Source of the DNA: Paracoccaceae bacterium
GTDB lineage: Bacteria > Pseudomonadota > Alphaproteobacteria > Rhodobacterales > Rhodobacteraceae
Assembly (NCBI GenBank): GCA_024636555.1
Contig: JAGXGW010000010.1
Coordinates: forward strand, 1 to 63,134
DNA length: 63,134 nucleotides
Direction: 5' to 3'
Made by a program: the position numbers and the translations under genes. Positions within the stretch are counted from its first letter, which is position 1. Each line of letters opens with the position of its first letter. The notes beneath the pieces were generated by a model. That model saw only the letters and a program-made list of their open reading frames with translations, was not told where the DNA came from and did no database searches. Below are positions 38,171-47,144 of this stretch, piece after piece.

Positions 38171-38608
38171 ATGACACCCGACAGTCTTTTCCAACTCGCC
38201 AGCCCCTTGGCCATGGTCGGCTGGCTCTGTCTTGCGCTGTCACCGCTGGCGCCTAGATGGGCGGACCGCATCGGGGGATTTGCCATTCCGGTGCTGTTGT
38301 CGGTGCTTTATGCGGCTGTGATCCTTGGTTTCTGGTGGCAGGGGCAGGGCGGGTTCGACAGCCTTGGCAATGTCATGCTGCTGCTGTCCGATCCATGGAT
38401 GGCGCTGGCGGGTTGGGTGCATTTTCTGGCCTTCGATCTGTTCATCGGGGGCTGGATTGTCCGCCAAGCCCGCAGCGAAGGGATCACCCATCTGCTGGTG
38501 CTGCCCTGTCTGCTGCTGACCTTCCTGTTCGGCCCTGTCGGGCTGCTGCTGTTCCTTGCCATCGTGGCCACCCGCCGCGTGCTGCACCCCCACCGGATCG
38601 AGACCTGA
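38171..38608 (+). CDS. ABA4-like (DUF4281-type) membrane protein
   Basis: This 145-residue protein has four TM helices. The pattern LLSDPWMALAGWVHFLAFDLFIGGWIVR is typical of the ABA4-like/DUF4281 family (quoted here in two halves: LLSDPWMALAGW and VHFLAFDLFIGGW), named after a plant protein needed for neoxanthin formation. Bacterial members have no established function. ATG 38171 has GGAG 6 bases upstream; 38159 is an in-frame alternative without spacing. It is two bases ahead of the next membrane gene, under the TetR operator. Confidence 0.8.
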   Translation: MTPDSLFQLASPLAMVGWLCLALSPLAPRWADRIGGFAIPVLLSVLYAAVILGFWWQGQGGFDSLGNVMLLLSDPWMALAGWVHFLAFDLFIGGWIVRQARSEGITHLLVLPCLLLTFLFGPVGLLLFLAIVATRRVLHPHRIET

Positions 38609-38609
38609 C

Positions 38610-39455
38610 ATGAGCGATGCCACCATCTTCACGCCGATACGAAGCCGGATTGCGGCACGCCGCCTGATGCCCGCGCTCTTCGCGGCGGAACCGCGCTTTG
38701 CCGCTTTGGGGCTGCTTTTGGCCTTCAGCATGATCCCCACCACGCTGGCGCTGGTGCTTGATCCGCGGCTGTTTCAGGCGGAGGCGGTCTGGCTCAAGCC
38801 GTTGAAATTCCAGCTTTCGTTGACAGTCTATCTGCTCAGCCTCGCCTATTTCGCCCGCTTCCTGCCAAGCGCGTTTCTGGAACGGCGCAGCTACCGCGCG
38901 TTCTCGATCATAGTGGTGCTTTTCGTGCTGGCCGAGATGGTGTGGATCGGCGGTGCGGCAATGTTCGGCATCGCCTCCCATTACAATGCGGCGCATCCGC
39001 TGATGGCGCAGATCTACGGGCTGATGGGGCTGTTGGCCGTGATCCTGACCTCTGCCTCTCTGGTCTACGGCGCCGTCATCTGGCGTGATCCGCGCGGACT
39101 GCCGGATGGGGCGCTGCGGCTTTCCGTGGCGCTGGGGCTGGTGCTGACCTTTGTGCTGACCGTGATCGTGGCAGGCTATATGGCGTCGCAGACGGGCCGT
39201 TTGGTCGGTGTGCCGCAGACAGGTGCGCGGGTGCCGTTGATGGGATGGTCGCGCGAGGTGGGCGATCTGCGCCTTTCGCACTTCCTTGCGACCCATGCGA
39301 TGCATGTGTTGCCGCTGGCAGGATTGCTGGCGGTGCGCAGCCTTTCGGCGGGGACGGCGCTGCGGGTGGTGGGGGTGGTGTCCGCTGCCTTCGTGCTGGT
39401 CACGGTGGCAAGCTTTGTGATGGCGATCCTCGGCCTGCCGGTCTTTCCGGTGTAA
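38610..39455 (+). CDS. Seven-TM membrane protein of unknown function
   Basis: This 281-residue integral membrane protein has about seven TM helices. Visible features are VWLKPLKFQLSLTVYLLS in the second TM, EMVWIGGAA in the third, and membrane histidines in SHFLATHAMHVLPLAG near residue 230. The clustered His residues could bind heme or metal, but no known motif is met. It is cotranscribed with the ABA4-like gene 2 bases upstream. A bidirectional terminator follows. Confidence 0.75.
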   Translation: MSDATIFTPIRSRIAARRLMPALFAAEPRFAALGLLLAFSMIPTTLALVLDPRLFQAEAVWLKPLKFQLSLTVYLLSLAYFARFLPSAFLERRSYRAFSIIVVLFVLAEMVWIGGAAMFGIASHYNAAHPLMAQIYGLMGLLAVILTSASLVYGAVIWRDPRGLPDGALRLSVALGLVLTFVLTVIVAGYMASQTGRLVGVPQTGARVPLMGWSREVGDLRLSHFLATHAMHVLPLAGLLAVRSLSAGTALRVVGVVSAAFVLVTVASFVMAILGLPVFPV

Positions 39456-39475
39456 CTACGGCCCTGCCAAAAGAA

Positions 39476-39511
39476 AAACCCGCGCCGGATGAGTGACGCG
39501 GGTTTGTTTTT
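39476..39511. terminator. Bidirectional rho-independent terminator
   Basis: AAACCCGCG (39476-39484) pairs perfectly with CGCGGGTTT (39497-39505) around a 12-base loop. GTTTTT follows on the plus strand and a run of A precedes it. It therefore serves both the 7-TM gene (plus) and rhlE (minus), which converge here. Confidence 0.88.
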
Positions 39512-39526
39512 ACGCAGAATGCGGGA

Positions 39527-41161
39527 TCAGGACGTGCGCCGGTCGCCGAAGCTGAGCGCGATGAAGCTGGGCATGTGGTCGCCCATGCCCACAACCTTGG
39601 GGCCGTTGTCGCGCCCGTTATTGCTGTTCTGATCGTGGCGCGGCCGGTCGCGGTTGTCATCGCGGCGCTCGCTTGCGCGATTGTCCGTTCTCGGCTCCTG
39701 ACCGCTCGTCTGACGATTGTCAGACCTGCGAGACTGTGGCCGTTCGCTCTGTGACCGGTCGTTTGGTGTCTGCTCGCCCTGAGGTTGCTGCGGCTGTGCG
39801 GCCTCGGCTGGCTGGGCAGGTTCCGCTTGCGGTGCCCCGGCTGGTGCATCGGCGTTCTCAAGCTCCACGATCGGGGCAACCTCGTCACCGACGGGTGTCT
39901 TGGGCGCGGATTTGCCGCCCGAACGGCTGCGTGATGACCTTGTGCGGCTGCGCGGGTTTGCAGGCTTTTCGGCGCTTTCCGCGCTGTCGTTGCTTTCGGG
40001 AATAACCACACCGTCCAACGGATTGGCAAGGCGCGGGATCTCTGTCTGCAGCAGGCGCTCGACATCGGCGAAGTTCTTGTCGTCCCGCGGCGTGCACAGC
40101 ATGATCGTGGTGCCAAGCTTGCCCGCACGGCCCGTCCGGCCGATCCGGTGGACATAATCCTCTGCGTGGCTGGGCACATCGAAGTTGAACACATGGCTCA
40201 CATTCGGGATGTCCAGACCGCGCGCCGCCACATCCGAGGCGACCAGAAAACGCAATGTACCATCGCGGAACCCGTCCAATGTGCGGGTGCGCTGCGACTG
40301 CTCCAGATCACCATGGATCGGAGCGGCATCATAGCCGTATTTCATCAGCGACTTGGCCACCACATCCACATCCGTCTTGCGGTTGCAGAAGATGATCGCG
40401 TTACGGCATTTCTCGCCTTCGCTGTCGATCAGCGCGCGCAGAAGCTGGCGCTTCTCGCTGGCTTCCTTGTCCTTGCGGCTGCCTTTAAACATGACCACGC
40501 CCTGCGTGATCGTGGCCGAGGCGCTGGACTGGCGCGCCACTTCGACCCGCTCGGGGGCGGAAAGGAAGGTATTGGTGATCCGCTCGATCTCGGGCGCCAT
40601 CGTGGCGCTGAAGAACAGAGTCTGGCGGGTAAAGGGCGTCAGGCTGAAAATCCGCTCGATATCGGGGATGAAGCCCATGTCCAGCATGCGGTCGGCCTCG
40701 TCCACCACCATGATCTGCACGCCGGTCAGCAGCAGCTTGCCACGCTCGAAATGGTCGAGCAGGCGGCCCGGTGTCGCGATCAGCACGTCCACGCCGCGAT
40801 CAATCAGCTGGTCCTGTTCCTTGAACGAAACGCCGCCGATCAGCAGCGCCTTGGTCAGCTTGTGATACTTTGTATAGGTATCGAAGTTCTCGGCGACCTG
40901 CGCGGCAAGCTCGCGTGTCGGGCAAAGCACCAACGAGCGCGGCATGCGCGCGCGCGCGCGGCCTTTGGCCAGCAGCGTTATCATCGGCAGGGTGAAGCTG
41001 GCTGTCTTGCCGGTTCCTGTCTGGGCAATTCCCAGCACATCGCGGCCTTCCAGCGCAGGCGGAATCGCCCCTGCCTGAATGGGAGTGGGCGTTTCGTACC
41101 CGGCATCCTCGATTGCTTTGAGGACTTTCGGGTCGAGTTTGAGATCAGAGAATTTTATCAT
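39527..41161 (-). CDS. rhlE: DEAD-box RNA helicase, RhlE type
   Basis: This 544-residue ATP-dependent RNA helicase has the Q motif (TPTPIQAGAIP), Walker A AQTGTGKT, DEAD box VVDEADRML, SAT in FFSATMA, and motif VI HRIGRTGRAG, all within residues 1-375. The remaining 165 residues are low-complexity: first Ala/Pro/Gln, then Arg/Asn/Asp-rich (ERRDDNRDRPRHDQNSNNGR), a typical RNA-binding tail. It is involved in RNA decay or ribosome assembly. A perfect DnaA box lies upstream. Confidence 0.95.
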   Translation of the reverse strand: MIKFSDLKLDPKVLKAIEDAGYETPTPIQAGAIPPALEGRDVLGIAQTGTGKTASFTLPMITLLAKGRARARMPRSLVLCPTRELAAQVAENFDTYTKYHKLTKALLIGGVSFKEQDQLIDRGVDVLIATPGRLLDHFERGKLLLTGVQIMVVDEADRMLDMGFIPDIERIFSLTPFTRQTLFFSATMAPEIERITNTFLSAPERVEVARQSSASATITQGVVMFKGSRKDKEASEKRQLLRALIDSEGEKCRNAIIFCNRKTDVDVVAKSLMKYGYDAAPIHGDLEQSQRTRTLDGFRDGTLRFLVASDVAARGLDIPNVSHVFNFDVPSHAEDYVHRIGRTGRAGKLGTTIMLCTPRDDKNFADVERLLQTEIPRLANPLDGVVIPESNDSAESAEKPANPRSRTRSSRSRSGGKSAPKTPVGDEVAPIVELENADAPAGAPQAEPAQPAEAAQPQQPQGEQTPNDRSQSERPQSRRSDNRQTSGQEPRTDNRASERRDDNRDRPRHDQNSNNGRDNGPKVVGMGDHMPSFIALSFGDRRTS

Positions 41162-41233
41162 GTGTATCCGTTGTTCACGGACACGTCACGGCCCGTTGCG
41201 TCTGATGGAAATCGGACCCCTGTGGCCCCGTGG

Positions 41234-41242
41234 TTATCCACA
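41234..41242 (+). promoter_or_regulatory. Perfect DnaA box upstream of rhlE
   Basis: TTATCCACA matches the strict DnaA-binding 9-mer. It lies 73 bases upstream of the rhlE start codon, in a 139-base gap. A single box is not an origin; it could make rhlE responsive to DnaA, or be chance. Confidence 0.4.
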
Positions 41243-41300
41243 AATGTGATCCCCGCGCAGGAAATAGCGCAAAGCGTGGCTGGGGTCAATGAGAGCGGGT

Positions 41301-42296
41301 TCAAGGGGCTTTTTCGTCATGTCCGGCCTGTGGGAAATGCCGCGCCACGGCGGCGGCAAGATCCAGCGCCGGGCGACGCAGCAAACCCTCACCCTCCAGC
41401 GCGGCGAGATGGGCGGGGGTTGCGGTGCAGACCTGTTCGTAAAAATGGCGCAACCCGGCCTCGCCGTCGCGCTTGTGCAGGGGCTTGAACATCTCGTGCA
41501 GGGTGAGACCCCCCGTTTCCGGCGCACGGTTTGGCTTGAGCTCGGCACGGTAGCTGCCTTTTTCGAGGCGGTAGTGGAACGCGGCCAGAAAGGCTTCCCA
41601 GCTTTTGGCGTGGCAGTGCAGCAATTCGGTTTCGGTCAGTTCGACCTGTCCGGGGTTCTGCGCGGGATTTTGCCCCGACCCGACAAAGACATTGTGGATA
41701 TTCGCCTTGAGATCGGGAATGCCCGTCCGATAGAGCACCTTGCCCGCGACATGGCTCAGAAAACCGCCATTCAGATGCGCGCCGTAATCGGGATAGAGCG
41801 CCTCTGTCTGTTGCTGGCGCGTGGCGCGGTCTTGCGCGCAGGCTTTGGCGTACAGGGGCTGATCCGCGCTGACGGGGGCCAGTGCCTCGACCGGGCGGAC
41901 CCGCGCACACAGGCAAGCGGCGGGCAGGTCGGCCAGTTGCTCCGCCAAGGGGCGGGCGGGGCAGAGGAACTCGTCCACATCGATATGGGCCAGCCAGTCC
42001 ACATCACCCGCCCTGCCATAGGCATGGCGCGCATTCTCGAACTGGCGCGACTGGTGCTTGACGCGCCGCTTCATTCCCAGCCCGCGCCAATAGGCGTCAT
42101 CCGTCAGAACGGGGCGCAGCTTGGGATGGGCCTTGAGGATGTCGAAGCCTGTCCGGTTGTCATCGTCGACATAGATGAAAATGCGGTGCGCGCCGAGATC
42201 AAGGTGATGCGCCGCAAATTCCAGCAGCGCGCGCACGGGGGCCTTGATCGTCGAAACGATGCCCCATTTCACTTTATGTTTCACAGGAGGTTTCAC
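41301..42296 (-). CDS. Glycosyltransferase family 2-like protein (GT-A, DVDEF)
   Basis: This 331-residue protein has a GT-A type fold: WGIVSTIKAPVRALLEFAAHH at the N-terminus, a Rossmann-like HRIFIYVDDDN, and the metal-binding WLAHIDVDEFLCP (DxD). It resembles the glyco_tranf_2_4/GT92-like group of capsule or LPS enzymes. GTG 42296 is used, 8 bases after the stop of the larger paralog upstream; no strong ribosome site distinguishes it from later GTGs. Substrate unknown. Confidence 0.8.
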   Translation of the reverse strand: MKPPVKHKVKWGIVSTIKAPVRALLEFAAHHLDLGAHRIFIYVDDDNRTGFDILKAHPKLRPVLTDDAYWRGLGMKRRVKHQSRQFENARHAYGRAGDVDWLAHIDVDEFLCPARPLAEQLADLPAACLCARVRPVEALAPVSADQPLYAKACAQDRATRQQQTEALYPDYGAHLNGGFLSHVAGKVLYRTGIPDLKANIHNVFVGSGQNPAQNPGQVELTETELLHCHAKSWEAFLAAFHYRLEKGSYRAELKPNRAPETGGLTLHEMFKPLHKRDGEAGLRHFYEQVCTATPAHLAALEGEGLLRRPALDLAAAVARHFPQAGHDEKAP

Positions 42297-42304
42297 GCAT
42301 AAAC

Positions 42305-44128
42305 CTATGGCAATGAACCGAATACGCGCAACACTTTGGCGTCAAGATCAAGAGGTGCGTGCAGCAGCATCCCATGCGCCTCAAGGGCGGCGGTTAGCGT
42401 GTCTGTCCCCTCGCATACTTCGCGAAAAAACCCGCGCAGGCCGTCCTCGCCATTCTCCGATTGCAGCAGCGCGAAAATATCATTCAGGTTGAGGGCGGTC
42501 GCGTCGGTCTTGCGATAGGAGCCCTCGCGCAGGCGGAAATCCATACGCGCGCGAAAAGTCTCCCAGTCCGGTGCGTGGGCATGGCCAAGGTAGAGGCCGG
42601 GCACATCCATGCGGTTGCTGGCGGGCCGCCCGTTCTGCAACAGGGCATGCAACCCGAAACGCAGGCCCGGAATGCCGCAGCGGGCAACCAGTTTGCCTTC
42701 GAGATGGCTGATGAAGCCGCCGCGCAGATAGGCCCCGAAATTGGGATAGATGTCCTCCAACACCGCCTTGTCCCGTCCAGCCTGTCGCGGCGTCAGTTTG
42801 AAGCATGCCTGCGTACCGGCCAGCAATTCGGCGGGCGGCAGATGCAGGGCCGCGATATCGGCGGGCAGGGCGGCCAGATCGGCCTGCAGCTTGCGCGGGC
42901 TGAGGATGAACTCGTCCACGTCGATATGGGCCAGCCAGTCCAGATCGGCGCGGTGATAGGTCTGCGTCGCGATCCAAGCCTGCCGCAGCTGATGCGTTGT
43001 CATACGCGGCTTTTTCTGCGTGGCCCACCATGCGTCATCACAGGTGACAAGCTCGATACGCGGATGGCCCGACAAAAACGCCTCCGCCTCCGGCTGCGAG
43101 GCGTCCAGATGCAGATAGAGCCTGTGCGCGCCCAGTTCGAGGTGATGTGCCGCAAAGCGCGCGATTTCCGGCAAGGGCGCCCTGATCAGCGACACGGTGC
43201 CCCAGCGCAGCGTGTCGGGGTCTGTTTTGACCACGCTGGCGGGCACGGGAATGGCGCGGGCTGCCGCATCAAGGCCACGCTTGGACCTTGCGCCACTGTC
43301 CTTTTGCGTCTTTTCGCGTTGCCGACGCATCAGCCGCAAACGACGGAATACCGTGCGATCATCGCTGATCAGCATCTCCAGCAGGTGTCGGGCAAGGGGT
43401 GCGATCACCGGATCGGTCTCCGCATCCTGCCAAAGACGACCCAGCAAGTTCACATCCAGACCGCCGCCGCCAAGGGCATAGGCATCCATCTGCAAGGCCA
43501 GTACCTGAGGCTTGCGCCGCGCCCATTCATGGGGCTGATCAGGGGCCGCGCCGGAATAGAGCCGCTCGGTCTCGTAGAGTTTCATCATCCCGAACATCAG
43601 GCTGAGCGACTGGCCCAGCCGCCGCTGCACCTCTGTCGCGCCGTGATCGCCGAACGTGGTGATCGCAGAGACCAGCCAGCGGGCGTCAAGATGGTCGATC
43701 AGCCATGCGGCTTCCTCGGCCCAGAGCCGCTGGAACAGGACGCTTGTGTGGTCTGGCGCGCTGCGGCGGCGCAGATGCGCGACCAGCATGCCGTGCAACA
43801 GCAGCAAATCGGGCTGCCCCGCAAATTCCTGCGACAACTCGCGCAATTTGCGCGCGTAGGTGGAATTTGATCCATCGACCGAGGGCGCACCGCCATCGAT
43901 GCAAGACAGTTTGAGCGGGCCGAAATCCACATCCGGCGGTGGTAGCGCCTCGTCATCCTGATAAGTCAGCGGGTCGCGCCGCCCTTCCATCTGGGTCACA
44001 ATGGCGGCAAATCCGCCGGGATAGCTGGGGGCACTGGTCTCACGCATGGGCACAGGATGCGCGGGCGATCCCGTGTGGCGCAAGCGTCCGCTGGTGCCCG
44101 CCGCGCAAAAACTCCGCCGCTGCGTCAT
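42305..44128 (-). CDS. Glycosyltransferase, long paralog with N-terminal domain
   Basis: This protein has up to 607 residues. The C-terminal half (about 305-600) repeats the plan of the neighbouring gene: WGTVSLIRAPLPEIARFAAHH, LYLHLDASQ, and WLAHIDVDEFILSP with the DxD metal site. The N-terminal half is a helical region (about 60-290) containing LLLLHGMLVAHLRRRSAP that I do not recognise. The start is uncertain: 44128, 44047 and 43990 are in-frame ATGs and none has a clear ribosome site. It is the upstream member of a tandem paralog pair, probably acting on a surface polysaccharide. Confidence 0.75.
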   Translation of the reverse strand: MTQRRSFCAAGTSGRLRHTGSPAHPVPMRETSAPSYPGGFAAIVTQMEGRRDPLTYQDDEALPPPDVDFGPLKLSCIDGGAPSVDGSNSTYARKLRELSQEFAGQPDLLLLHGMLVAHLRRRSAPDHTSVLFQRLWAEEAAWLIDHLDARWLVSAITTFGDHGATEVQRRLGQSLSLMFGMMKLYETERLYSGAAPDQPHEWARRKPQVLALQMDAYALGGGGLDVNLLGRLWQDAETDPVIAPLARHLLEMLISDDRTVFRRLRLMRRQREKTQKDSGARSKRGLDAAARAIPVPASVVKTDPDTLRWGTVSLIRAPLPEIARFAAHHLELGAHRLYLHLDASQPEAEAFLSGHPRIELVTCDDAWWATQKKPRMTTHQLRQAWIATQTYHRADLDWLAHIDVDEFILSPRKLQADLAALPADIAALHLPPAELLAGTQACFKLTPRQAGRDKAVLEDIYPNFGAYLRGGFISHLEGKLVARCGIPGLRFGLHALLQNGRPASNRMDVPGLYLGHAHAPDWETFRARMDFRLREGSYRKTDATALNLNDIFALLQSENGEDGLRGFFREVCEGTDTLTAALEAHGMLLHAPLDLDAKVLRVFGSLP

Positions 44129-44194
44129 GGCTGCACAGCCTGCGCGCGCGCCCGTGCGACAGGCCGTGCAACAGGCGGCGCTGGCCGCCCCGCA

Positions 44195-45802
44195 TCAGAC
44201 CATCATTTCCTTGGTCGCGGTCAGTTTGATCTCGGGATAATCCCGCTCGACACGGTCGATATCCCATTGCAGCCGCGTCAGGTAGACAATGTCGCCATCA
44301 TTGTCATGCGCGATATGCTGTTTGTTGACATTCACAAATTTATCAACAGCTTGGCGGTCGCCTTTCACCCAGCGGGCCGAGGTGAACTGCGATTGTTCGA
44401 ACCGCACCGGCAGGCCGTATTCCAACTCGATCCGGCTGGCCAGCACCTCGAACTGCAGCGCGCCCACGACACCCACAATAAAGCCCGAGCCGAAAGCGGG
44501 CTTGAAGACCTTTGCAGCACCTTCCTCGGCAAACTGCATGAGCGCTTTTTCCAGATGCTTGGCCTTCATCGGGTCGCCCGCACGGCAGGTCTGCAACAAT
44601 TCCGGTGCGAAGGACGGGATTCCCGTGACGCGCAGCGCCTCTCCCTCGGTCAGCGTATCGCCGATCCGCAACTGGCCATGGTTTGGGATGCCGATGATAT
44701 CGCCCGCCCAGGCCTCCTCGGCCAGTTCGCGGTCCGAGGCCAGAAACATCACCGGGTTCGAGACCGTCATCGGTTTCTTGCTGCGGACATGCGTCAGCTT
44801 CATGCCGCGCTCGAAATGCCCCGAGGCCAGACGCACAAAGGCGACACGGTCCCGATGCTTGGGGTCCATATTTGCCTGCACCTTGAAGACAAAGCCGGAA
44901 ACCTTTGTTTCCTCAGGCAGAATCGCGCGCGGCTCGGCGCGTTGCGGCTGCGGCTCCGGCCCCAGCGTGCCGATTCCGTCCATCAGTTCCTTCACCCCGA
45001 ACGAGTTGATCGCCGAGCCGAACCAGATCGGGGTCATACTGCCGTTCTGTACCGCCTTGATATCCAGCTTTGGCAGCAGTTCGCGCGCCATCTCGACCTC
45101 GTCGCGCAGTTTCGTCAGCAGGTCTGCGGGGATGTGCTTGTCGAGCAGAGGGTCGTCCAACCCGTTGATCTGGATGGATTCCGAGACCACGTTGCGATCC
45201 GCGCGGTCCATCAGTTCCAGCCGGTCGCGCAGCATGTCGTAGCAGCCCAGAAACTCGCGGCCGACGCCGATGGGCCAGCTTGCGGGCGTCACGTCAATGG
45301 CAAGGTTTTCCTGAATCTCGTCGATGATATCGAATGTATCGCGGCTTTCGCGATCCATCTTGTTGCAGAATGTCAGGATCGGCAGGTCGCGCAGGCGGCA
45401 GACCTCGAACAGCTTCTGCGTCTGGCTTTCGACACCCTTGGCCCCGTCGATCACCATCACGGCCGCATCCACCGCCGTCAGCGTGCGATAGGTGTCTTCC
45501 GAGAAATCGCTGTGGCCGGGTGTATCGACAAGATTGAACCGGAAGGATTTGAAATCGAACGACATGGCCGAGGCCGAGACGGAAATGCCGCGATCCTTCT
45601 CCATCTGCATGAAATCCGACCGGGTCCGCCGCGCCTCGCCCTTGGCGCGCACCTGTCCGGCCAACTGGATGGCCCCGCCGAACAGCAGGAACTTTTCGGT
45701 CAGCGTGGTCTTGCCAGCGTCGGGATGCGAGATGATCGCAAAGGTCCGGCGGCGGGCAATTTCGGGCGGCAAGGCGGGGCGGTTCGAGGGGATATCCAAC
45801 AT
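44195..45802 (-). CDS. prfC: Peptide chain release factor 3
   Basis: RF3 is a GTPase that recycles RF1/RF2 after termination. The 535-residue protein shows G1 SHPDAGKTTLTE, G3 DTPGHSDFS and G4 CNKMDRE, followed by domains II/III as in E. coli RF3 (529). CAT at 45800-45802 gives the start MLDIPSNRP; the upstream extension to 46156 runs through the next gene in another frame. It ends KEMMV. It is independent of its neighbours. Confidence 0.95.
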   Translation of the reverse strand: MLDIPSNRPALPPEIARRRTFAIISHPDAGKTTLTEKFLLFGGAIQLAGQVRAKGEARRTRSDFMQMEKDRGISVSASAMSFDFKSFRFNLVDTPGHSDFSEDTYRTLTAVDAAVMVIDGAKGVESQTQKLFEVCRLRDLPILTFCNKMDRESRDTFDIIDEIQENLAIDVTPASWPIGVGREFLGCYDMLRDRLELMDRADRNVVSESIQINGLDDPLLDKHIPADLLTKLRDEVEMARELLPKLDIKAVQNGSMTPIWFGSAINSFGVKELMDGIGTLGPEPQPQRAEPRAILPEETKVSGFVFKVQANMDPKHRDRVAFVRLASGHFERGMKLTHVRSKKPMTVSNPVMFLASDRELAEEAWAGDIIGIPNHGQLRIGDTLTEGEALRVTGIPSFAPELLQTCRAGDPMKAKHLEKALMQFAEEGAAKVFKPAFGSGFIVGVVGALQFEVLASRIELEYGLPVRFEQSQFTSARWVKGDRQAVDKFVNVNKQHIAHDNDGDIVYLTRLQWDIDRVERDYPEIKLTATKEMMV

Positions 45803-45908
45803 GCGCGCAGCATTAGGCCTGTGCTGCGGAAAAGGCAAGAAAATCGCTGGACGCATGAGGGCGGTAGCGGCGTGCAAACGTCGCGCCACAACCGACCCAT
45901 CTCGCGGC

Positions 45909-46937
45909 CTAGCCCAGAGAGGCGCGGCGCAACAGGTCGGCCACGTTCGGCACGTCCAGAAGCTGTGCGTCGATCTCGAATACATCCAGCCCGACAGCAT
46001 GGCGGGTGCCAAGCGTCGCGGCCAGTTTCTCTGCCAGCGCGTCCGGCAGAACCGGCTTTGTGCGCGGGTCCAGCAGCAGCGTTTCCGCAGCGATCCCCTC
46101 GGCATAGATGATCTGGTGGCGGTCGAAAAGGATCTGGAAATAATCCACAAAGCCACCCGGTTGGCGGTAGACGGTTGTGCCGTTGACCAGAAGCCGCGCG
46201 CGGACCAGCACCTCCGATCGGCCGGCGCCCAGAATATCGGCGCGCTGGTAGATGAACAGCCGGTGTTCGGGGCTGACGATCAGGTCATTGGCATTGTGCA
46301 ACGTGCCTGCGGTGATCACGATCGGGGCCTGTTCGCCATGCGCCCGCGTTGTGTTGTGTCCGATCCAGCGGATCTCCTGCGGGCCTTCGTCGCGCGTGAG
46401 CACCCTGTCGCCAAGGCGCAGATCCTCGATCAGGCGCTGCTCGCCCGAGGCCATAGTGATGTGGGTGCCACGGGTGAAGGAGACGCAGGCGATCTCCGCC
46501 AGACGCGTGGCGGCACGCTCGGGATCAATGGTCACAAGCGAATAGCGTGTCTTGGGCGCGAGTGGCCCCAGCGGCATCGCATGGATTTCCGCAACATCGC
46601 CCGCCTCGTCGACCTCGACCAGCACCAGCATATCGCCGGTCTGGCCATCGGGTGACATGAAGGTCAGGCACGAATCCAGATGAATCAACGCCCCGGGCTG
46701 GCCCACGACTGAATCCTTGGAAACGCGGAACCTTGCCGGACCATCGGGATGCAATGAAAGATTCCTGAGCCGCGCGCCGCGGGTCAGGCTGTAGACATCA
46801 TCGGGAACAAGATCCGTCGCGAAAGACAACGTATCGCCTGCATTCGCCCCCGAAACCGCCTCAAGAGCAGTGCCAGGCAGAACGGGAAGCGCGAAGGCCG
46901 TGCTTGGCAATGCGAGGGGCTTGCGGATATCCGTCAT
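45909..46937 (-). CDS. Hint (Hedgehog/intein) domain protein
   Basis: This 342-residue protein comprises an N-terminal region (1-150) of unknown fold and a Hint domain beginning at Cys151 (CVSFTRGTHI), with LIEDLRLGDRVLTRDEGPQEIRWIG split at about 169-193 and NDLIVSPEHRLFIY carrying the domain's conserved His. This is the bacterial Hint_2-like type abundant in roseobacters, in which Cys/Ser could drive autocleavage. No extein follows the canonical C-terminal His-Asn position, so splicing is not expected. Function unknown. Confidence 0.85.
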   Translation of the reverse strand: MTDIRKPLALPSTAFALPVLPGTALEAVSGANAGDTLSFATDLVPDDVYSLTRGARLRNLSLHPDGPARFRVSKDSVVGQPGALIHLDSCLTFMSPDGQTGDMLVLVEVDEAGDVAEIHAMPLGPLAPKTRYSLVTIDPERAATRLAEIACVSFTRGTHITMASGEQRLIEDLRLGDRVLTRDEGPQEIRWIGHNTTRAHGEQAPIVITAGTLHNANDLIVSPEHRLFIYQRADILGAGRSEVLVRARLLVNGTTVYRQPGGFVDYFQILFDRHQIIYAEGIAAETLLLDPRTKPVLPDALAEKLAATLGTRHAVGLDVFEIDAQLLDVPNVADLLRRASLG

Positions 46938-46947
46938 AAGATTGGGC

Positions 46948-46982
46948 CCTGGTCCTTGTTCACTCGTTAAATCCGGACCAGG
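46948..46982. repeat. 8-bp inverted repeat upstream of the Hint gene
   Basis: CCTGGTCC (46948-46955) and GGACCAGG (46975-46982) are perfect complements separated by 19 bases, starting 11 bases upstream of the Hint-gene start. It could be a 5'-UTR hairpin or an operator. Confidence 0.35.
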
Positions 46983-47048
46983 TAGCGTTGAATTTCAGAC
47001 CACTCCTGCCGACTGTACCGACACATATAGTGATATGATTATGTCATA

Positions 47049-47068
47049 ACCGGGTCAACGACCGGGTC
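47049..47068 (+). repeat. Direct repeat ACCGGGTC x2, 12-bp period
   Basis: ACCGGGTC occurs at 47049-47056 and 47061-47068, 77 bases before the SDR start in the Hint/SDR divergent gap. Tandem sites with near one-turn spacing suggest a regulator-binding site, but chance is possible. Confidence 0.3.
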
Positions 47069-47144
47069 TTTTGCTGGCATCTCCCGGCAGGAGGGTGGTA
47101 GTCAAGGCGCTGAATCCGGCAAATTTGCCTAAAGGGAGGATGAC

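Noticed and set aside
40948-40961. GCGCGCGCGC run in rhlE as a Z-DNA or repeat element
   Set aside because: It lies within Arg/Ala codons (GRARARMPRS) and is explained by coding bias.
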